In this document: piece by piece, positions 10,534-21,161 of the stretch
How the letters are laid out: each line of letters opens with the position of its first letter
Numbering within the stretch: position 1 is the stretch's first letter
Assembly: GCA_964019425.1 (NCBI GenBank)
Contig: OZ025801.1
Coordinates: forward strand, 1,054,001-1,118,000
Source: Flectonema sp. DT1601
Taxonomy: Eukaryota > Euglenozoa > Diplonemea > Diplonemida > Diplonemidae
Direction: 5' to 3'
DNA length: 64,000 nucleotides
Notes under the pieces: generated by a model
What the model saw: the letters and a program-made list of their open reading frames with translations, nothing else
Told to the model about the DNA's origin: nothing
Database searches by the model: none
Translations under genes and position numbers: made by a program

Positions 10534-12372
10534 ATGGGAGGTTATAGAGGCGGGAAGGGACGGGGTGGTGGAGGAGGCGGCAAAGGACGTGGTGGTGGAG
10601 GAGGAGGAGGAGGCCAACAACAGTTCTCCAACATGAATGTCGAAACTGATTACCTACCTGAGGAATCAGTTCCGGAGAATACCAACAACAGTGGAGGTGG
10701 CGCAAGTCCTCTTCACTTAACTGACGTGACATTCAAATCGTTAACGTGGTTGTCAGAACCAACACAGAGAGCTATTCAACAAATATTGAAATTTAATGTT
10801 CTAACTGAAGTTCAACATTCCTCATTACCACCTGCACGTGCTGGGAAAGACGTTTTAGCCAAGGCAAGAACAGGAACAGGAAAAACCATCGCCTTCTTAC
10901 TCCCAGCTGTTGAACGATTAATTCCTGAAGTCGCAGCTCTTCAAAAACAGCGTTTGATATCTGTTTTAGTCTTATCACCAACAAGAGAACTTGCTAGTCA
11001 GATTGCTGCAGAGGCAGAGTCTCTAATTAAGTTCCACCCCATGCATGTTGCTTGCGTGGTAGGAGGAGTCAATATCAGAGGAGATATAAAGAGATTCAAC
11101 AGTACTCAACCTGTTGATATTCTTGTTGGTACTCCTGGTAGACTTCAGGATCACTTGAACTCAGGAACTATTTACGACAGATTACAAAGACTCTCAGCAC
11201 TCGTACTTGATGAAGCTGATCAACTGTTAGAACAGGGATTCAGACCTGACATTGAGAGAATCTTGAAAATGCTTCCAACAAACAGACAAACATTGTTATT
11301 CTCAGCAACAATGCCACAAGCATTGTATCAGGTTAAGCAGTTGGCCCTTAAGCCTGATCACGTTACTGTTGATTGTGTTCGTCAGGATGAGCAGCAGACT
11401 AATGCTCAAGTTGCTCAATACTCGATGGTCACTCCATTTGAGGAACACATCTACGCTGTTGCATCGATTCTATCGCAACACATGCAATCAGAGAAAGACT
11501 TTAAGATTATTGTTTTCTTTACTACTGCACACGTTACTGGATTCATGTCTAATTTATTTCAACGACTTGGGCTGAAGGTACTTGAGATGCACTCACGTAA
11601 GACTCAGTCAGTTAGAACTAAGATGTCTGATCAGTTTAGAAATGGTAAAAATATTATAATGTTTTCATCTGATGTATCAGCCAGAGGTGTTGACTACCCA
11701 GATGTTACTCTCTGTCTGCAGGTTGGTTTGACGACAAGAGAACAATACATTCACAGAGTTGGTAGAACTGGACGTGCTGGACGTACAGGATGTGGTATCC
11801 TTCTCGTCTGCCCATTCGAAACCAGCATTCTACACTCTCTGAATGATCTTCCAATCGAATCCACAAACGTCCCAAACAACACTTCTCTTCACTCTCAGTT
11901 GTCTTCAGCTCTGTCAGCTGTTGATTCTTCTCTTCTCGTTCCTGCCTCAGCCGCCTACCGCGCCTGGTTAGGTTACTACAACTCCAACCTGAAGAAGGTT
12001 AAATGGAATCAGGTTAAATTAGTTCAGATGGCTAACCAATACAGCTCTCTGTGTGGACTATCAGAAATACCTTCTCTTGAGAAGAAGACCGTCGGAAAGA
12101 TGGGACTACAGGGCGTACCTGGACTCACTATCGGACCTAAGGTTGGAGGTGGTGGGGGTAAGGGAGGTGGAAAGGGAGGACACCGTGGTGGAGGAAAAGG
12201 AGGACACGACGCCGTTGATTCGTTCGGAGGAGGAGGAGGAGGAAAGGGTGGAAAGGGAAAGGGCGGAAAGAAGGGACAAACTACTGCCCCACAGCATGAA
12301 TCTGTTCACCACCCATACGGTGGGAGAGGTCGAGGAGGAAAGGGAGGAGGCGGTTTCCGTGGAGGACATTAA
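10534..12372 (+). CDS. DEAD-box ATP-dependent RNA helicase with Gly-rich tails
   Basis: 612 residues. Between Gly/Arg/Lys-rich N- (1-28) and C-terminal (about 535-612) tails lies a complete two-lobe DEAD-box core: Q-motif region TEVQHSSLP near 90, motif I ARTGTGKT near 111, PTRELASQ near 149, GTPGR near 205, motif II LDEADQLL near 224, motif III SATMP near 258, motif V DVSARGVDYPDV near 382, and motif VI HRVGRTGRAGR near 408. The core resembles the MSS116/plant mitochondrial-nuclear DEAD group. The Gly-rich tails should bind RNA and may be methylated. The start follows the acceptor TTTTTCAG (10510-10511); an upstream in-frame ATG at 10444 would precede that acceptor and translate a T run, so I reject it. 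Confidence 0.93.
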   Translation: MGGYRGGKGRGGGGGGKGRGGGGGGGGQQQFSNMNVETDYLPEESVPENTNNSGGGASPLHLTDVTFKSLTWLSEPTQRAIQQILKFNVLTEVQHSSLPPARAGKDVLAKARTGTGKTIAFLLPAVERLIPEVAALQKQRLISVLVLSPTRELASQIAAEAESLIKFHPMHVACVVGGVNIRGDIKRFNSTQPVDILVGTPGRLQDHLNSGTIYDRLQRLSALVLDEADQLLEQGFRPDIERILKMLPTNRQTLLFSATMPQALYQVKQLALKPDHVTVDCVRQDEQQTNAQVAQYSMVTPFEEHIYAVASILSQHMQSEKDFKIIVFFTTAHVTGFMSNLFQRLGLKVLEMHSRKTQSVRTKMSDQFRNGKNIIMFSSDVSARGVDYPDVTLCLQVGLTTREQYIHRVGRTGRAGRTGCGILLVCPFETSILHSLNDLPIESTNVPNNTSLHSQLSSALSAVDSSLLVPASAAYRAWLGYYNSNLKKVKWNQVKLVQMANQYSSLCGLSEIPSLEKKTVGKMGLQGVPGLTIGPKVGGGGGKGGGKGGHRGGGKGGHDAVDSFGGGGGGKGGKGKGGKKGQTTAPQHESVHHPYGGRGRGGKGGGGFRGGH

Positions 12373-13108
12373 ACCTGACTTCACTCTTTACATCCTTTCC
12401 TAAATTATCAGCAATTCCTTTTTTCGTATTTAAGATACCATTATTAGTGATGGTAATGTAGTTTATTACGTTTTCTTTTTGTGCAACTGGCCTTTATCCC
12501 CCCCGTTGATATTCCGAACATCGGGTAAGCGCTGGCAATCAGAAAGAAGAAAAAAAAATAGATAGCAATTTTTTTTTTTTTTTTTTTACAAAAAGTAGTG
12601 AAATGACATCGCGACTTTATATTTTCTTCCCTCATTGAGTGTATTTTCTTCATTTTTTTTTTTTTTTTTCCCGTTGCGAATTATGAAACGAATTTGTTTA
12701 AAAAATAAAATTCGTACAGAATGCAATTGAGAATCATTTTGAAACTGGTTGTGTGTGGATGTGGATTTCGCATAGTGAACCACAAACAGGTAATTTGCAT
12801 TTCGGGACGTAAGTAGAAACAGACAAAAAAAAAAAAAAATAATAATAATCAACTCATTTTATTTGAGTGTACTTTGCGAGAATACAAAAAAAAAAAAAAA
12901 AAAAAAAAAATCATATCTTTCGGTGGCTAGTCAATAGCTCACAGTAATGACGTCGAATGTTTTTGTGATTTAATAATTGTTGTTGGTTAATTGTTTTATT
13001 CCTTTTTTTACAGATTTAATAATGTGATTCCCAGAACCTGTTCTGTTTCTTTCTTTTGTCATATTATTACTTTGCTAACACAGATCTCTCTCTCTCCCAT
13101 CTCCCACA
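12373..13108. other. Intergenic, rich in T and A tracts
   Basis: Homopolymer runs near 12568-12587, 12652-12669 and 12885-12910 dominate. TTGCTAACACAG (AG at 13082-13083) followed by a CT-rich stretch precedes the next ATG by about 25 nt. No gene is seen. Confidence 0.6.
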
Positions 13109-14497
13109 ATGCAAGGCGATGAATCAACTGAGTCCGATTATATTGTTAAGAAATACACTTCCTTACGATACAAAGGAAGGAAAGCGATCGATGTATTAAT
13201 AGGACTTCCCTGTTGTACTGTTTGGAATCAGAGTTTTGATCCTTTTATGAGTGACGCCTTCGACGTTTTGAATGAATTATGGAAGCTTCAATACAACTCA
13301 AGAGGTGTCCTGACATCATCATATGGTATAAAGAGATGGGAAATAGGTGAGATTGCTGCTAACTTAGGACAGCTATACTTCTATGCATACCAAAGAAAGG
13401 CGGAATTAGAGTCTCTAAAAAATGCTTACAACTTCTACAGCATACTTCGAGAGCGTTCATATTTAGATTTACCAACAGAACTATTGTCTCATCATACTAC
13501 ATTTGTTATTAAGAAGATGAGAGTGGCATCAAGATGTTGTATCGTCTGTTTACTTACAGACAATTGGGATGTATTCTCTGAATGTATATCTGAGCTAGAG
13601 ACCTTGCTACAATCATTGCAGAAGGTTTCTCCAAGTAATTCTAACTGCGTATTGTTTTCGTTATTAATTGAAGAAGGTCAAAACCTTTGTGAAATATTAA
13701 AATCAAAAGGAAGAGTTCCAAGACTGCCTACTTCATATCAACACAGAGATGTAATTATCTCGAATGCGATAATTGGAGTTAATCAACAAAAACAAGCGAA
13801 ATTTTCAGAACTCTCAATTGACATGATTCGAGTCATTCAGTCTCTTGAATGGGAACGCGATGTCCGACACAAGACAGTTAAAAAGATCTCATTGTACAGA
13901 CCGACTGCTTCCGATTTGACTTTAGCTGCTGCTTCAGCATGCCAGACAGGCCGTGGAGGACTATTATTTTATCTGAATGCTGATACAGAGACAGACAAAC
14001 ATAGTAGAATACCGCTGAGTGGTAACGAGTACTTGTATTCGAATGATTTGGTGTCTGCGGCGAGTAGGAGGCCGACCGTGATAATTTTACAAGGAGAAGG
14101 AGTTGTTGAGTTTATAAAGAATTCGTCACTGATTTCAGAACACGAATCTAGAATGAATGACGACAACGAAATCCCGCTATTGATAATTGCATCGTCGGAT
14201 GATAGGCTAACGGAATTCTTAACCAATCCTATTCCTCCTTTATCAAATAATAAACAAACTTCTACATCATCATCTGCATTAGATGATTATCATAATGCAT
14301 TCACTTCTGATGACGAGTATTGTTCTCTACATCAGTCGACGAGAAGGTTTGCTGTATCTCCTTTCATTTATAGATTTATTGCAAATTTCTGTCTCTCTCG
14401 TAGCAGTTTAAATGATCCTTTCATCTATCCTCCTGTTCCTGAATCAGTATTTAACTGTGAGGCTCAACGTAGTTGTTTGCAAGCAATAAGCACCTGA
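13109..14497 (+). CDS. SCAI family protein (suppressor of cancer cell invasion homologue)
   Basis: 462 residues. The N-terminal third contains ELWKLQYNSRGVL, then YGIKRWEIGEIAANLGQLYF near residue 75 and NFYSILRERSY near 110, which match the conserved SCAI block (human YGLKRWQIGEIASKIGQLYY). The middle has the SCAI landmark KKISLYRPTASDLTLAAASA near 255 and the strand LLFYLNAD. A Ser-rich insert near 380 is followed by a helical end with FIYRFIANFCLSR. In animals SCAI is a nuclear cofactor that inhibits MRTF/SRF transcription and takes part in DNA repair; plants and protists carry homologues of unknown role. The protein is somewhat shorter than human SCAI (about 600), mostly in loop regions. 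Confidence 0.85.
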   Translation: MQGDESTESDYIVKKYTSLRYKGRKAIDVLIGLPCCTVWNQSFDPFMSDAFDVLNELWKLQYNSRGVLTSSYGIKRWEIGEIAANLGQLYFYAYQRKAELESLKNAYNFYSILRERSYLDLPTELLSHHTTFVIKKMRVASRCCIVCLLTDNWDVFSECISELETLLQSLQKVSPSNSNCVLFSLLIEEGQNLCEILKSKGRVPRLPTSYQHRDVIISNAIIGVNQQKQAKFSELSIDMIRVIQSLEWERDVRHKTVKKISLYRPTASDLTLAAASACQTGRGGLLFYLNADTETDKHSRIPLSGNEYLYSNDLVSAASRRPTVIILQGEGVVEFIKNSSLISEHESRMNDDNEIPLLIIASSDDRLTEFLTNPIPPLSNNKQTSTSSSALDDYHNAFTSDDEYCSLHQSTRRFAVSPFIYRFIANFCLSRSSLNDPFIYPPVPESVFNCEAQRSCLQAIST

Positions 14498-14740
14498 TGA
14501 GTTTTGAATCCGACGAGCGTAATTTATAAACAAAGTCAGATCGGTATAATGCACACTGTACCTGATACACTTTCGTTTGGCTTAGAAAGGGGAATATTGC
14601 ACGACTTTGAAGGACCCCCATCACCGTGGCTCAAAGTGTACATGAAAAGTCTCTTTTCTAATTTAAAATGAAATTGTTGCCCTGAAAGATCAAAACAAGG
14701 GACTCTGTTTCGAGTTTCGAAAAAACACTTTTTTTAAGGC

Positions 14741-14771
<31 letters not shown>

Positions 14772-15134
14772 CATTCACCGAGAAAAAAACAAACGAGTAA
14801 CTGCAATAAAATGATAAAAACACGAGAGTCTGCAGAACGCAAAGATTTTCTTTTTGTTTTCTTTCAAAGTTTCTTTTTTTATTTTTTTTTCCCCCTGAAT
14901 CACCGTTACTTTCATAGTTTTATCTTCCAATGAAAACCTTATTCTTAGAATGGAGTGTCTTATTGCAACCACCTTTGGCAGTGAAATTGCTTGTCTAGTG
15001 ACTTGGTTGTATTTCAGTAAGATTAGTTGTTAAGTTGTTTTTTTTTTTTTTTTTTTCATCAAACAGGTCTTAATAATAATCATAAATATATAATTACATT
15101 ATCATCGTCTTTCTCAGTCATCAGTCTCGTAGTA
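14498..15134. other. Intergenic, T-tract rich
   Basis: A T run of about 27 nt ends near 14771 and another of about 20 nt lies at 15037-15056. The latter ends in CATCAAACAG (AG 15065-15066), the likely acceptor for the SET gene. No ORF is credible. Confidence 0.55.
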
Positions 15135-16310
15135 ATGTTTCGAATAACCAGAGTAGCGCTACGTTATAAACAAGAAGTATTTCTTGCAAAACAAGAATTC
15201 TTCTTACAGCAAGTAATGAGAGGTTTGAAAATTGAGAAAAGATGGGAACCAGGAATGGGATATGGAGTCTTCGCAAGAGAACCTGTTTATAAGGGAGATT
15301 TGATTATGTTCGATTTACCATTTATGTCACTTGATATAAACCAAATACCAGAAGCAATAAAGAATTTGTTAATGGAATTTGAAACCAATAAAAAGGTTGC
15401 AGAAGTACTTCATCAAACAGTTGAATCTGTTTGTTTTGAATCAAAAAAATCACAAGAAGCGGTCAAAGACTATATTCTACACAAAGAAATTGATATCGAT
15501 CTCACATGGATGACACTATTAGCGAGTTGGGGTGTAACGTATTGCAATAATCTTTCACCAGTAAATGCAATTCCGTTTAGCTACTTTTCATACATTGATG
15601 ACCACTACGAAAATGATCCATTAGGACAGAGAATACTAGAATTAGGATACGAGAATATTCTTGATGTAACAGGTATTGATAGTGAAAAGTTCACCATGGA
15701 AGACTTCTGGATTTCATTGTTCAAAGTAAAGAGTAATGTCCATAACGATGCTTTGTACCCAGTTGCTCCGACTCTTGTCAATCACAGCTGTTGGCCAAAT
15801 GCAACTTTTGCAGCAGACGGTGCTTTAGTTGCAACAGTAGACATACCATCTGACACACAGGTTACTATCGCTCTGTACGGCTCAGATTGTTCTTCAGTGG
15901 AAAGTAAAGGACTGGCAGGTAAAAAGTTTAAGTGTTTCACTCCTGGTTGTCAGTTCTCAAAAAGAATACCATTACCAGAACCAAAGAACGAAGAACCGAA
16001 AGAGATTTTATATCGCACCCCTTGGCACAGAATGGATTTGGGAGGTCCGGTTTTTCTCATTGACTGTAAAAGTGAAGATCTTTGGGAGAGTCCTGCCAAG
16101 GCGAAATATAAACAAGTTCGAGAAAATGAAGTTACTAGATCAGGTATCGATCGCAACTCTTCTCCACAACTTCCGGGATCCAGACCACGAAGGCTACTAA
16201 TCAGAGAAACACCTGGAAACTCTGGTCAACTTCTATCTGTGAGTCCTCCTCAAGGACCAGGTGAAATTCATTCAAAGGCACCAAAACCATTACTGACAGG
16301 TTTGTTATAG
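15135..16310 (+). CDS. SET-domain protein, possibly mitochondrial
   Basis: 391 residues. The diagnostic SET motif LVNHSCWPNATF lies near residue 213; GYGVFAREPVYKGDLIMFD near 42 is the N-SET strand with its GxG-type turn. The spacing between them contains a long helical insert, as in SMYD/SETD6-like lysine methyltransferases. The usual C-terminal GEE/Y motif is not obvious, and DTQVTIALYGSD stands in its place, so catalytic competence is uncertain. The N-terminus MFRITRVALRYKQEVFL is basic, amphipathic and free of acidic residues over its first 13, like a mitochondrial presequence. The Pro/Arg/Ser-rich tail (from about 330) is probably disordered. The acceptor AG at 15065-15066 and the first in-frame ATG support this start. 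Confidence 0.75.
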   Translation: MFRITRVALRYKQEVFLAKQEFFLQQVMRGLKIEKRWEPGMGYGVFAREPVYKGDLIMFDLPFMSLDINQIPEAIKNLLMEFETNKKVAEVLHQTVESVCFESKKSQEAVKDYILHKEIDIDLTWMTLLASWGVTYCNNLSPVNAIPFSYFSYIDDHYENDPLGQRILELGYENILDVTGIDSEKFTMEDFWISLFKVKSNVHNDALYPVAPTLVNHSCWPNATFAADGALVATVDIPSDTQVTIALYGSDCSSVESKGLAGKKFKCFTPGCQFSKRIPLPEPKNEEPKEILYRTPWHRMDLGGPVFLIDCKSEDLWESPAKAKYKQVRENEVTRSGIDRNSSPQLPGSRPRRLLIRETPGNSGQLLSVSPPQGPGEIHSKAPKPLLTGLL

Positions 16311-16546
16311 ATATGACTGTTGTTTGAAAATGTTATAATTAGTACGAACTGAGCCAAGCAGAGAGTTTAGGTGTCGAATCGAATGATTCCTTTTTTATGT
16401 TTTTTTAGTCATGGAGAGTCAACATGTTTATTGATAATTATTTCATATTATTAATTATATTTAAAACTAGTTGTCGTGGTATCTCTTTTTAAGATTAGTT
16501 TTACAATTAATATTATCACATTTCTCACAGGGGTCTCCCCCTCATA

Positions 16547-19379
16547 ATGTTTCGAAGATGTGTGTGCCGGTTCAGCGCACAAGTTGAGTGGTTAAATGGA
16601 ACCAGAGTTTTTACACATGAAGGTCAGAGATGGACAGAGTACCCAATGCCAACAGAACCGTCATCAGATGAGGCTGTTTACTATGCAGTCGGTAACAAGT
16701 CAATGTTTAAGAAGGATCTTCCATTCAGCCCTGAGGAAGCTGATCCAAATATTGAAATGGTAAGTGGTGGATTTGTTTGGAAACCAACAAACAAGACTTG
16801 GAAACGAGTAGAAGAATCAATTGGTAAGTACTACTACTACAATCAAAGGATTAGTTGCAGAAGTCCGTTAGATGTTCCGGAAATGGCTGGCGAAACCAAA
16901 CCAGAGGCATCAGTTGCTGAACCTGAACCTGTAGTTGAACCTGAGGCAATCACGCCTGAAGATATCAAAGTTGAAGAACGGACAGTAACAGAACCAGAAT
17001 TAGAAGTAGTGGCTGCAGAAGTACAGAAAACGGCAACGGAAACAGAGCCAGAAGTGGCTGCTGAACCGGAACCAGAAGTAGTGGTTGCCGAACCAGAACC
17101 AGAAGTAGTGGTTGCCGAACCGGAACCAGAAGAGGTGGTTGCGGAAGAAGAACAGAAAGAAGCAGATGTCGTACCTTCGGAAGAACTGAAAGCAGAAGTT
17201 GTAGTCGAGGAAGTAACACCTCCTGCAGTAGAAGAACCAGCTGAGGTAACTGTCACTCAAATTGATAATGAAGAGATACTGGTTAGACCATCTCGTGTCA
17301 CTCCTGAAGTAATAAAAGAGGTCCAACGTGAACCTGATTTCGGAATTGTTGACGAAGACATGGTCCCAGTCATTGAGGAGTTTACTTTAGAAGAGGTCGT
17401 AAAATCTGAAGAAAAAACTGATCTGAAATTCGACGACGATAATTCAATTGAACTTATTCAACCAGAGTTAAGTGAAGTAGCAGATGAGATTCCAGACAGC
17501 CGCTCTCTTGCTGTCACCAGAGCACTGGCTCTCATTTCAGAATCTGACAGTACCATCGCGACATTGAAAACGACTCTACCTCCATCGATCTACAACAAAA
17601 TCAAATCAGAGATTACTATTCCTGTTCCTAAAATGGATTCTCTGTTTCTAACTGATTCCTTCAGTCATTCAGACTTATCACTTTCTGTTGAGGAATTAAC
17701 ATCTGAAGACTATGCCTACAGACAGGAAGGACTCAGGGGTGTTTTGTATAAGCTAGCGGCTAAGGAATACTCTAATAGAGCTATTGATGTTGAGAAACAG
17801 TTACTTGATATTAGAGAAACATTAAGTGACCCTGAAGGGTTAACAGGGGAGACAGAAGCAGAGAAGGAAGAGCAAAAGAAAAGATTACAATCGGAAGCCG
17901 AGCTGCTTGAAGTAACTCTCAAAGATTGTGATAGACTGAAGTCTGACTACAGGACGAAGAGTGAATCAGCTGCTCTGCTTTCTATTGAAACTGCTGCAAC
18001 TCATAAGAAATCTCTTTTACCAAGAGAGACGAAAAGACTACTTGCACTTCCCTACAATCCTTTTCATGGTGTTTATCCTGTACTTATGCCAAGCCAAGCA
18101 TCGAAATCCCTTACAAAGTTTACAGCTAACTGTCTAGCTTTGTCAGAACATTTAATGGAAGCTCACGCTGTTAGAGAAATTTTACAAAGTGAAGCTTCTC
18201 TCAGTGCTACTGTCTTAGAGTCGCATCAACATTTAAAAACTGTTATCAGTGACAGCAAGAAGGGTACTTGGGACTTTAAGGAAACCAAAGCAAATATCAC
18301 AAAAGCCAAGGCAATGGCACACTACTCATCAGAAACTCACAACAGCTACATCTTTTGGAATAGTATGGTACCTGGAGGATCACCACTTCAATCTGACTCA
18401 CTCATGGGCATTGCGATTGATACTCTTTGGGGAAGCTATGAACAATTTGAAGAAGAGTTTATTATAGCCTCCAGAAGTATGATGGGAAATGGATACATTT
18501 GGTTAGTTTATGAAAAACCACTTTATGTTAAAAAGAATATTTCCATAAAGAGGTATTCTGAACAGAAAGTTAATCCAGAACCTGAATCTGAAACACCACT
18601 TCTAACAGAAGGGGATTCCGCATCAGATGCTATCGAAGTCGCTACGGAGTTGTCTGTTGAACCTGTTGAAACTTTAACTCAAAAAATAATAAAGAGATTA
18701 TATACTTCTGATAATGATGAGATTCAAGAGCATTGTTTGAAAATTATTACAACAATACAATCTGATTCACCACTTGCTCATGGAATGCAGGTTTGTCTTA
18801 TTATTATTATTATTATTATTATTTTTTTATTATTATATTCTTTCCAAACAACAAGTTGAAATTAATTCACAACAGCCAATATTCGGTATTGATATGACTC
18901 CGTGTTTGACTTTCGATGAAGCATCATTCCCACAAGATGAAAAACAATCAACTGACATAAATCACCACTGCCCAGAGGGATACGTCACTAGGTATCTTAA
19001 AACTGTTGATTGGAGGAGAGCAGACTATCAGCTTAGAACTTGCTTACCTGATCTCATGCTGGAAGATCCTGACTTAGTTGAGTCCAGTGAATGCCTAAAG
19101 ACTAACTCTGGTGAGATTCTGCACAACCTGTGGGCTGAGAAACTTCCTGCGGTATGTTTTCTTGTCTTCAACCTTTATGGCGGAGGGAAAAAAAAAAAAA
19201 AAAAAAAACGATAAATTCCCAAACAGGCATCGACCGACAAATTAACATCGTCGAGGCGTTCGTTCGCAGAATTCAGAAGGAAATGTTCCGGAACTGCTTC
19301 CACAGATTTGATTGATGAGATGGAGGAAAGGATTAAAAAGATCGAAAAAGTTAAAAGTCAGAAACAGCAGCACAGCTAA
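16547..19379 (+). CDS. Mitochondrial protein with degenerate Fe/Mn superoxide dismutase fold (mS42/mS43-like)
   Basis: Three exons (16547-18790, 18876-19151, 19227-19379) encode 890 residues. The start MFRRCVCRFSAQ looks like a mitochondrial presequence. Residues about 110-300 are acidic and repetitive (units like EPEPEVVVA). From about 500 the Fe/Mn-SOD fold appears: LPYNPFHGVYPVLMP, THNSYIFWNSMVPGG, GYIWLVYEK, GIDMTPCLTFDEA and VDWRRADYQLRTCLPD. Metal ligands look lost: the His four residues before the FW pair is Ser, and the DxWEH motif reads DMTPC. SOD-fold subunits mS42 and mS43 are known, catalytically inactive components of the mitoribosome small subunit; that assignment fits best. The acceptor TTTCTCACAG (16529-16530) precedes the ATG. 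The C-terminal exon is charged and coiled-coil-like. Confidence 0.82.
18791..18875 (+). other. cis intron 1 (85 nt) in the SOD-fold gene
   Basis: Donor GTTTGT, acceptor TTCACAACAG. It contains a TTA microsatellite. Splicing joins GMQ to PIFGIDMTP, restoring the SOD C-terminal strand. Confidence 0.88.
19152..19226 (+). other. cis intron 2 (75 nt) in the SOD-fold gene
   Basis: Donor GTATGT, acceptor TTCCCAAACAG. Without removal the frame runs into an A tract. With removal it continues KLPA-ASTDKLTSS to a TAA at 19377-19379. Confidence 0.85.
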
Positions 19380-20019
19380 GTATACTTTCACAGCTATGCG
19401 GACATAACCAACTTTGACTGATAACCAGTCCTCTTGACATCTGAGAACAGCACTTCTACAGACTGTTTGTACAACAGAAGATGAGCATCCATCTAAAATC
19501 TTTTAGTACAAAAGTTGCTGACGAATAGCTGTCTTGTTGCATGCCACTCAAACTGTTTGGATGAAATAGGTGCTATCTAGTCATGTACCATTGTGAATAC
19601 TTTGTTCCTGTATTCTACGAAAAACCACCCATTACCCTTCCCCGCTATTCAGGTTCTTATCACCGTTGCGTAGTGTTTTACTGTTTTTTTTTATTATTTT
19701 ATTTTATATTATTTATCAACCGGCTCGTTTTTTCACAAAAGGAAAAAGAGTTGCAAAAGGTGGATAGAAGGGCAATTCTTTGCTGTTTTTTTTTTTCTTT
19801 TTTTTTTTTTTCATCAATGTTTGCAAAAAAAAAAAAAAAAAAAAAAAGGGAGAAAGGGAAAAAAAAAAGCAGGGATATGCCTGCAGTAGTGTTTTTGTTA
19901 TTATCTTCATCCGATTGGCTCTGTAGTTAAGATGTTTTATTGTTTTATGTTATTTCTTTCTCTTCTTTTATTTCTCTCTTTGTTAATAGTTTTGCAGACG
20001 TAAATCATTCAGCTCTCAC
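19380..20019. other. Intergenic, no gene seen
   Basis: Mixed sequence to about 19670, then T and A homopolymers (19787-19811, 19825-19847). TTTTGCAG at 19990-19997 is a plausible acceptor for the following ORF. Confidence 0.55.
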
Positions 20020-20736
20020 ATGGATCCATCGGAAGTAGATGAACAGACCATCAAGGAGGCTCTGGATGCAAAACTTGGTAGTGGATTCAAAGCATTAATT
20101 AAGGATTTGAGATACACTCATTCGACAATTGACCTCTCGCCTAACTGTCAGAACTTAGAAAAACTTTATAAACCATTCTACGATCTCCATCGACAAGGAG
20201 AAAACCATATTGAAATTTCTGTAAAGGTGTTTGTTAACAAGAGGAAGCTGTATTGTACCGAAAACAGAAAATTATGCTACTTGAAAATGTACCAAGGCTT
20301 ACATAGCTTTGAGTCATTTACTGTATCCTGCATCAGGGTGAAAAAGGAGACCCGTGAGTTTACGACTACAAACGATGGCGAGTCAATAGCATGTGGTTCC
20401 AGTAAGGGTCCTACCTGGGATAAAAAACTTAACAGCGAGTTAGAAAAGATTGGAAAATTACAAAAGCTTGTAGAAACACTCAGATCTGAACTTCGAGATG
20501 TACGACTAAACGATCTTGAATCACTTAGTACTCCACCTGAGTCATCGTTTGACTTCACTTCAACAGCAGGAAGTGAGTCCGAAAAAACTCAAAGGACACA
20601 AAAATTGAATAACCTGCAGAGTGATTACAAGTGTCTGCTACACGCTATGGCCAAAGATGCAAAAAATATGTGCAGAGATGCAAAAAACTTACAGCAGGTG
20701 GCTAAAATCTTTTTGCAAAGGGAATCATTAAAATAA
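20020..20736 (+). CDS. Hypothetical protein with coiled-coil segment (238 aa)
   Basis: An ATG ORF 22 nt after TTTTGCAG (AG 19996-19997). The N-terminal 120 residues look globular (alternating strands such as HIEISVKVFVNKRKLYC). Residues about 135-170 form a Leu/Glu/Lys heptad helix (LNSELEKIGKLQKLVETLRS), followed by a Ser/Thr/Glu-rich linker and a helical end (LHAMAKDAKNMCRDAKN). No signal or membrane segment. I do not recognise a family. Confidence 0.65.
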   Translation: MDPSEVDEQTIKEALDAKLGSGFKALIKDLRYTHSTIDLSPNCQNLEKLYKPFYDLHRQGENHIEISVKVFVNKRKLYCTENRKLCYLKMYQGLHSFESFTVSCIRVKKETREFTTTNDGESIACGSSKGPTWDKKLNSELEKIGKLQKLVETLRSELRDVRLNDLESLSTPPESSFDFTSTAGSESEKTQRTQKLNNLQSDYKCLLHAMAKDAKNMCRDAKNLQQVAKIFLQRESLK

Positions 20737-21161
20737 CGTTCAGATCATCAGTATTTTCATATCAGAAGTGCTCTGCCGTTCATCAGCAGTTCGGTAGACG
20801 TTTCTGCTCAGTACCAACTCCGTTGCTTTAGTAACGGAGTCGCGTACAATTGTTTTCTTTTTTTATAAATGTATTTTGGATAAAACACTTGTCTGTTATC
20901 ACGTTAGGATTTAAAAAACCTGTAACGGCATAGAATCGGTATTGTGCAACAAACAATGTTTCGGTTGTGCGCAAGCAGACATATTGGTGTTCTTTACTGC
21001 ATTTGTTTTTCTCTTTTCTCTTTTTTTTTTTTTTTTTTTTTTCTTCCCTCTTATATTGTGAAAACAGGTGTCTGAAGCCCAGGGTGTATTTCACTTCCCT
21101 TTGTTTCCAGTCAAGTAATGGGTTTTTTTTATCATAAAAAATGATTACTTAAAAATCAACA
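20737..21161. other. Intergenic with a perfect 8-bp hairpin
   Basis: ACTCCGTT (20817-20824) pairs with AACGGAGT (20833-20840) across an 8-nt loop soon after the stop. A T run of about 22 nt near 21021-21042 and the acceptor TTTGTTTCCAG (21109-21110) precede the next gene. Confidence 0.55.

Noticed and set aside
16299-16530. Possible intron linking the SET gene end to the acceptor at 16530
   Set aside because: GTTTGT at 16301 could be a donor, but the joined frame stops within a few codons and the acceptor clearly serves the next gene.
16822-16860. GTAAGT...TTGCAG inside exon 1 of the SOD-fold gene as an intron
   Set aside because: 37 nt, not a multiple of three, so removal would break an otherwise continuous frame; the acceptor is also not of the AACAG class.
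16843-17326. Long minus-strand frames over the acidic repeat of the SOD-fold gene
   Set aside because: They are shadows of the repetitive Glu/Pro/Val coding sequence on the + strand.
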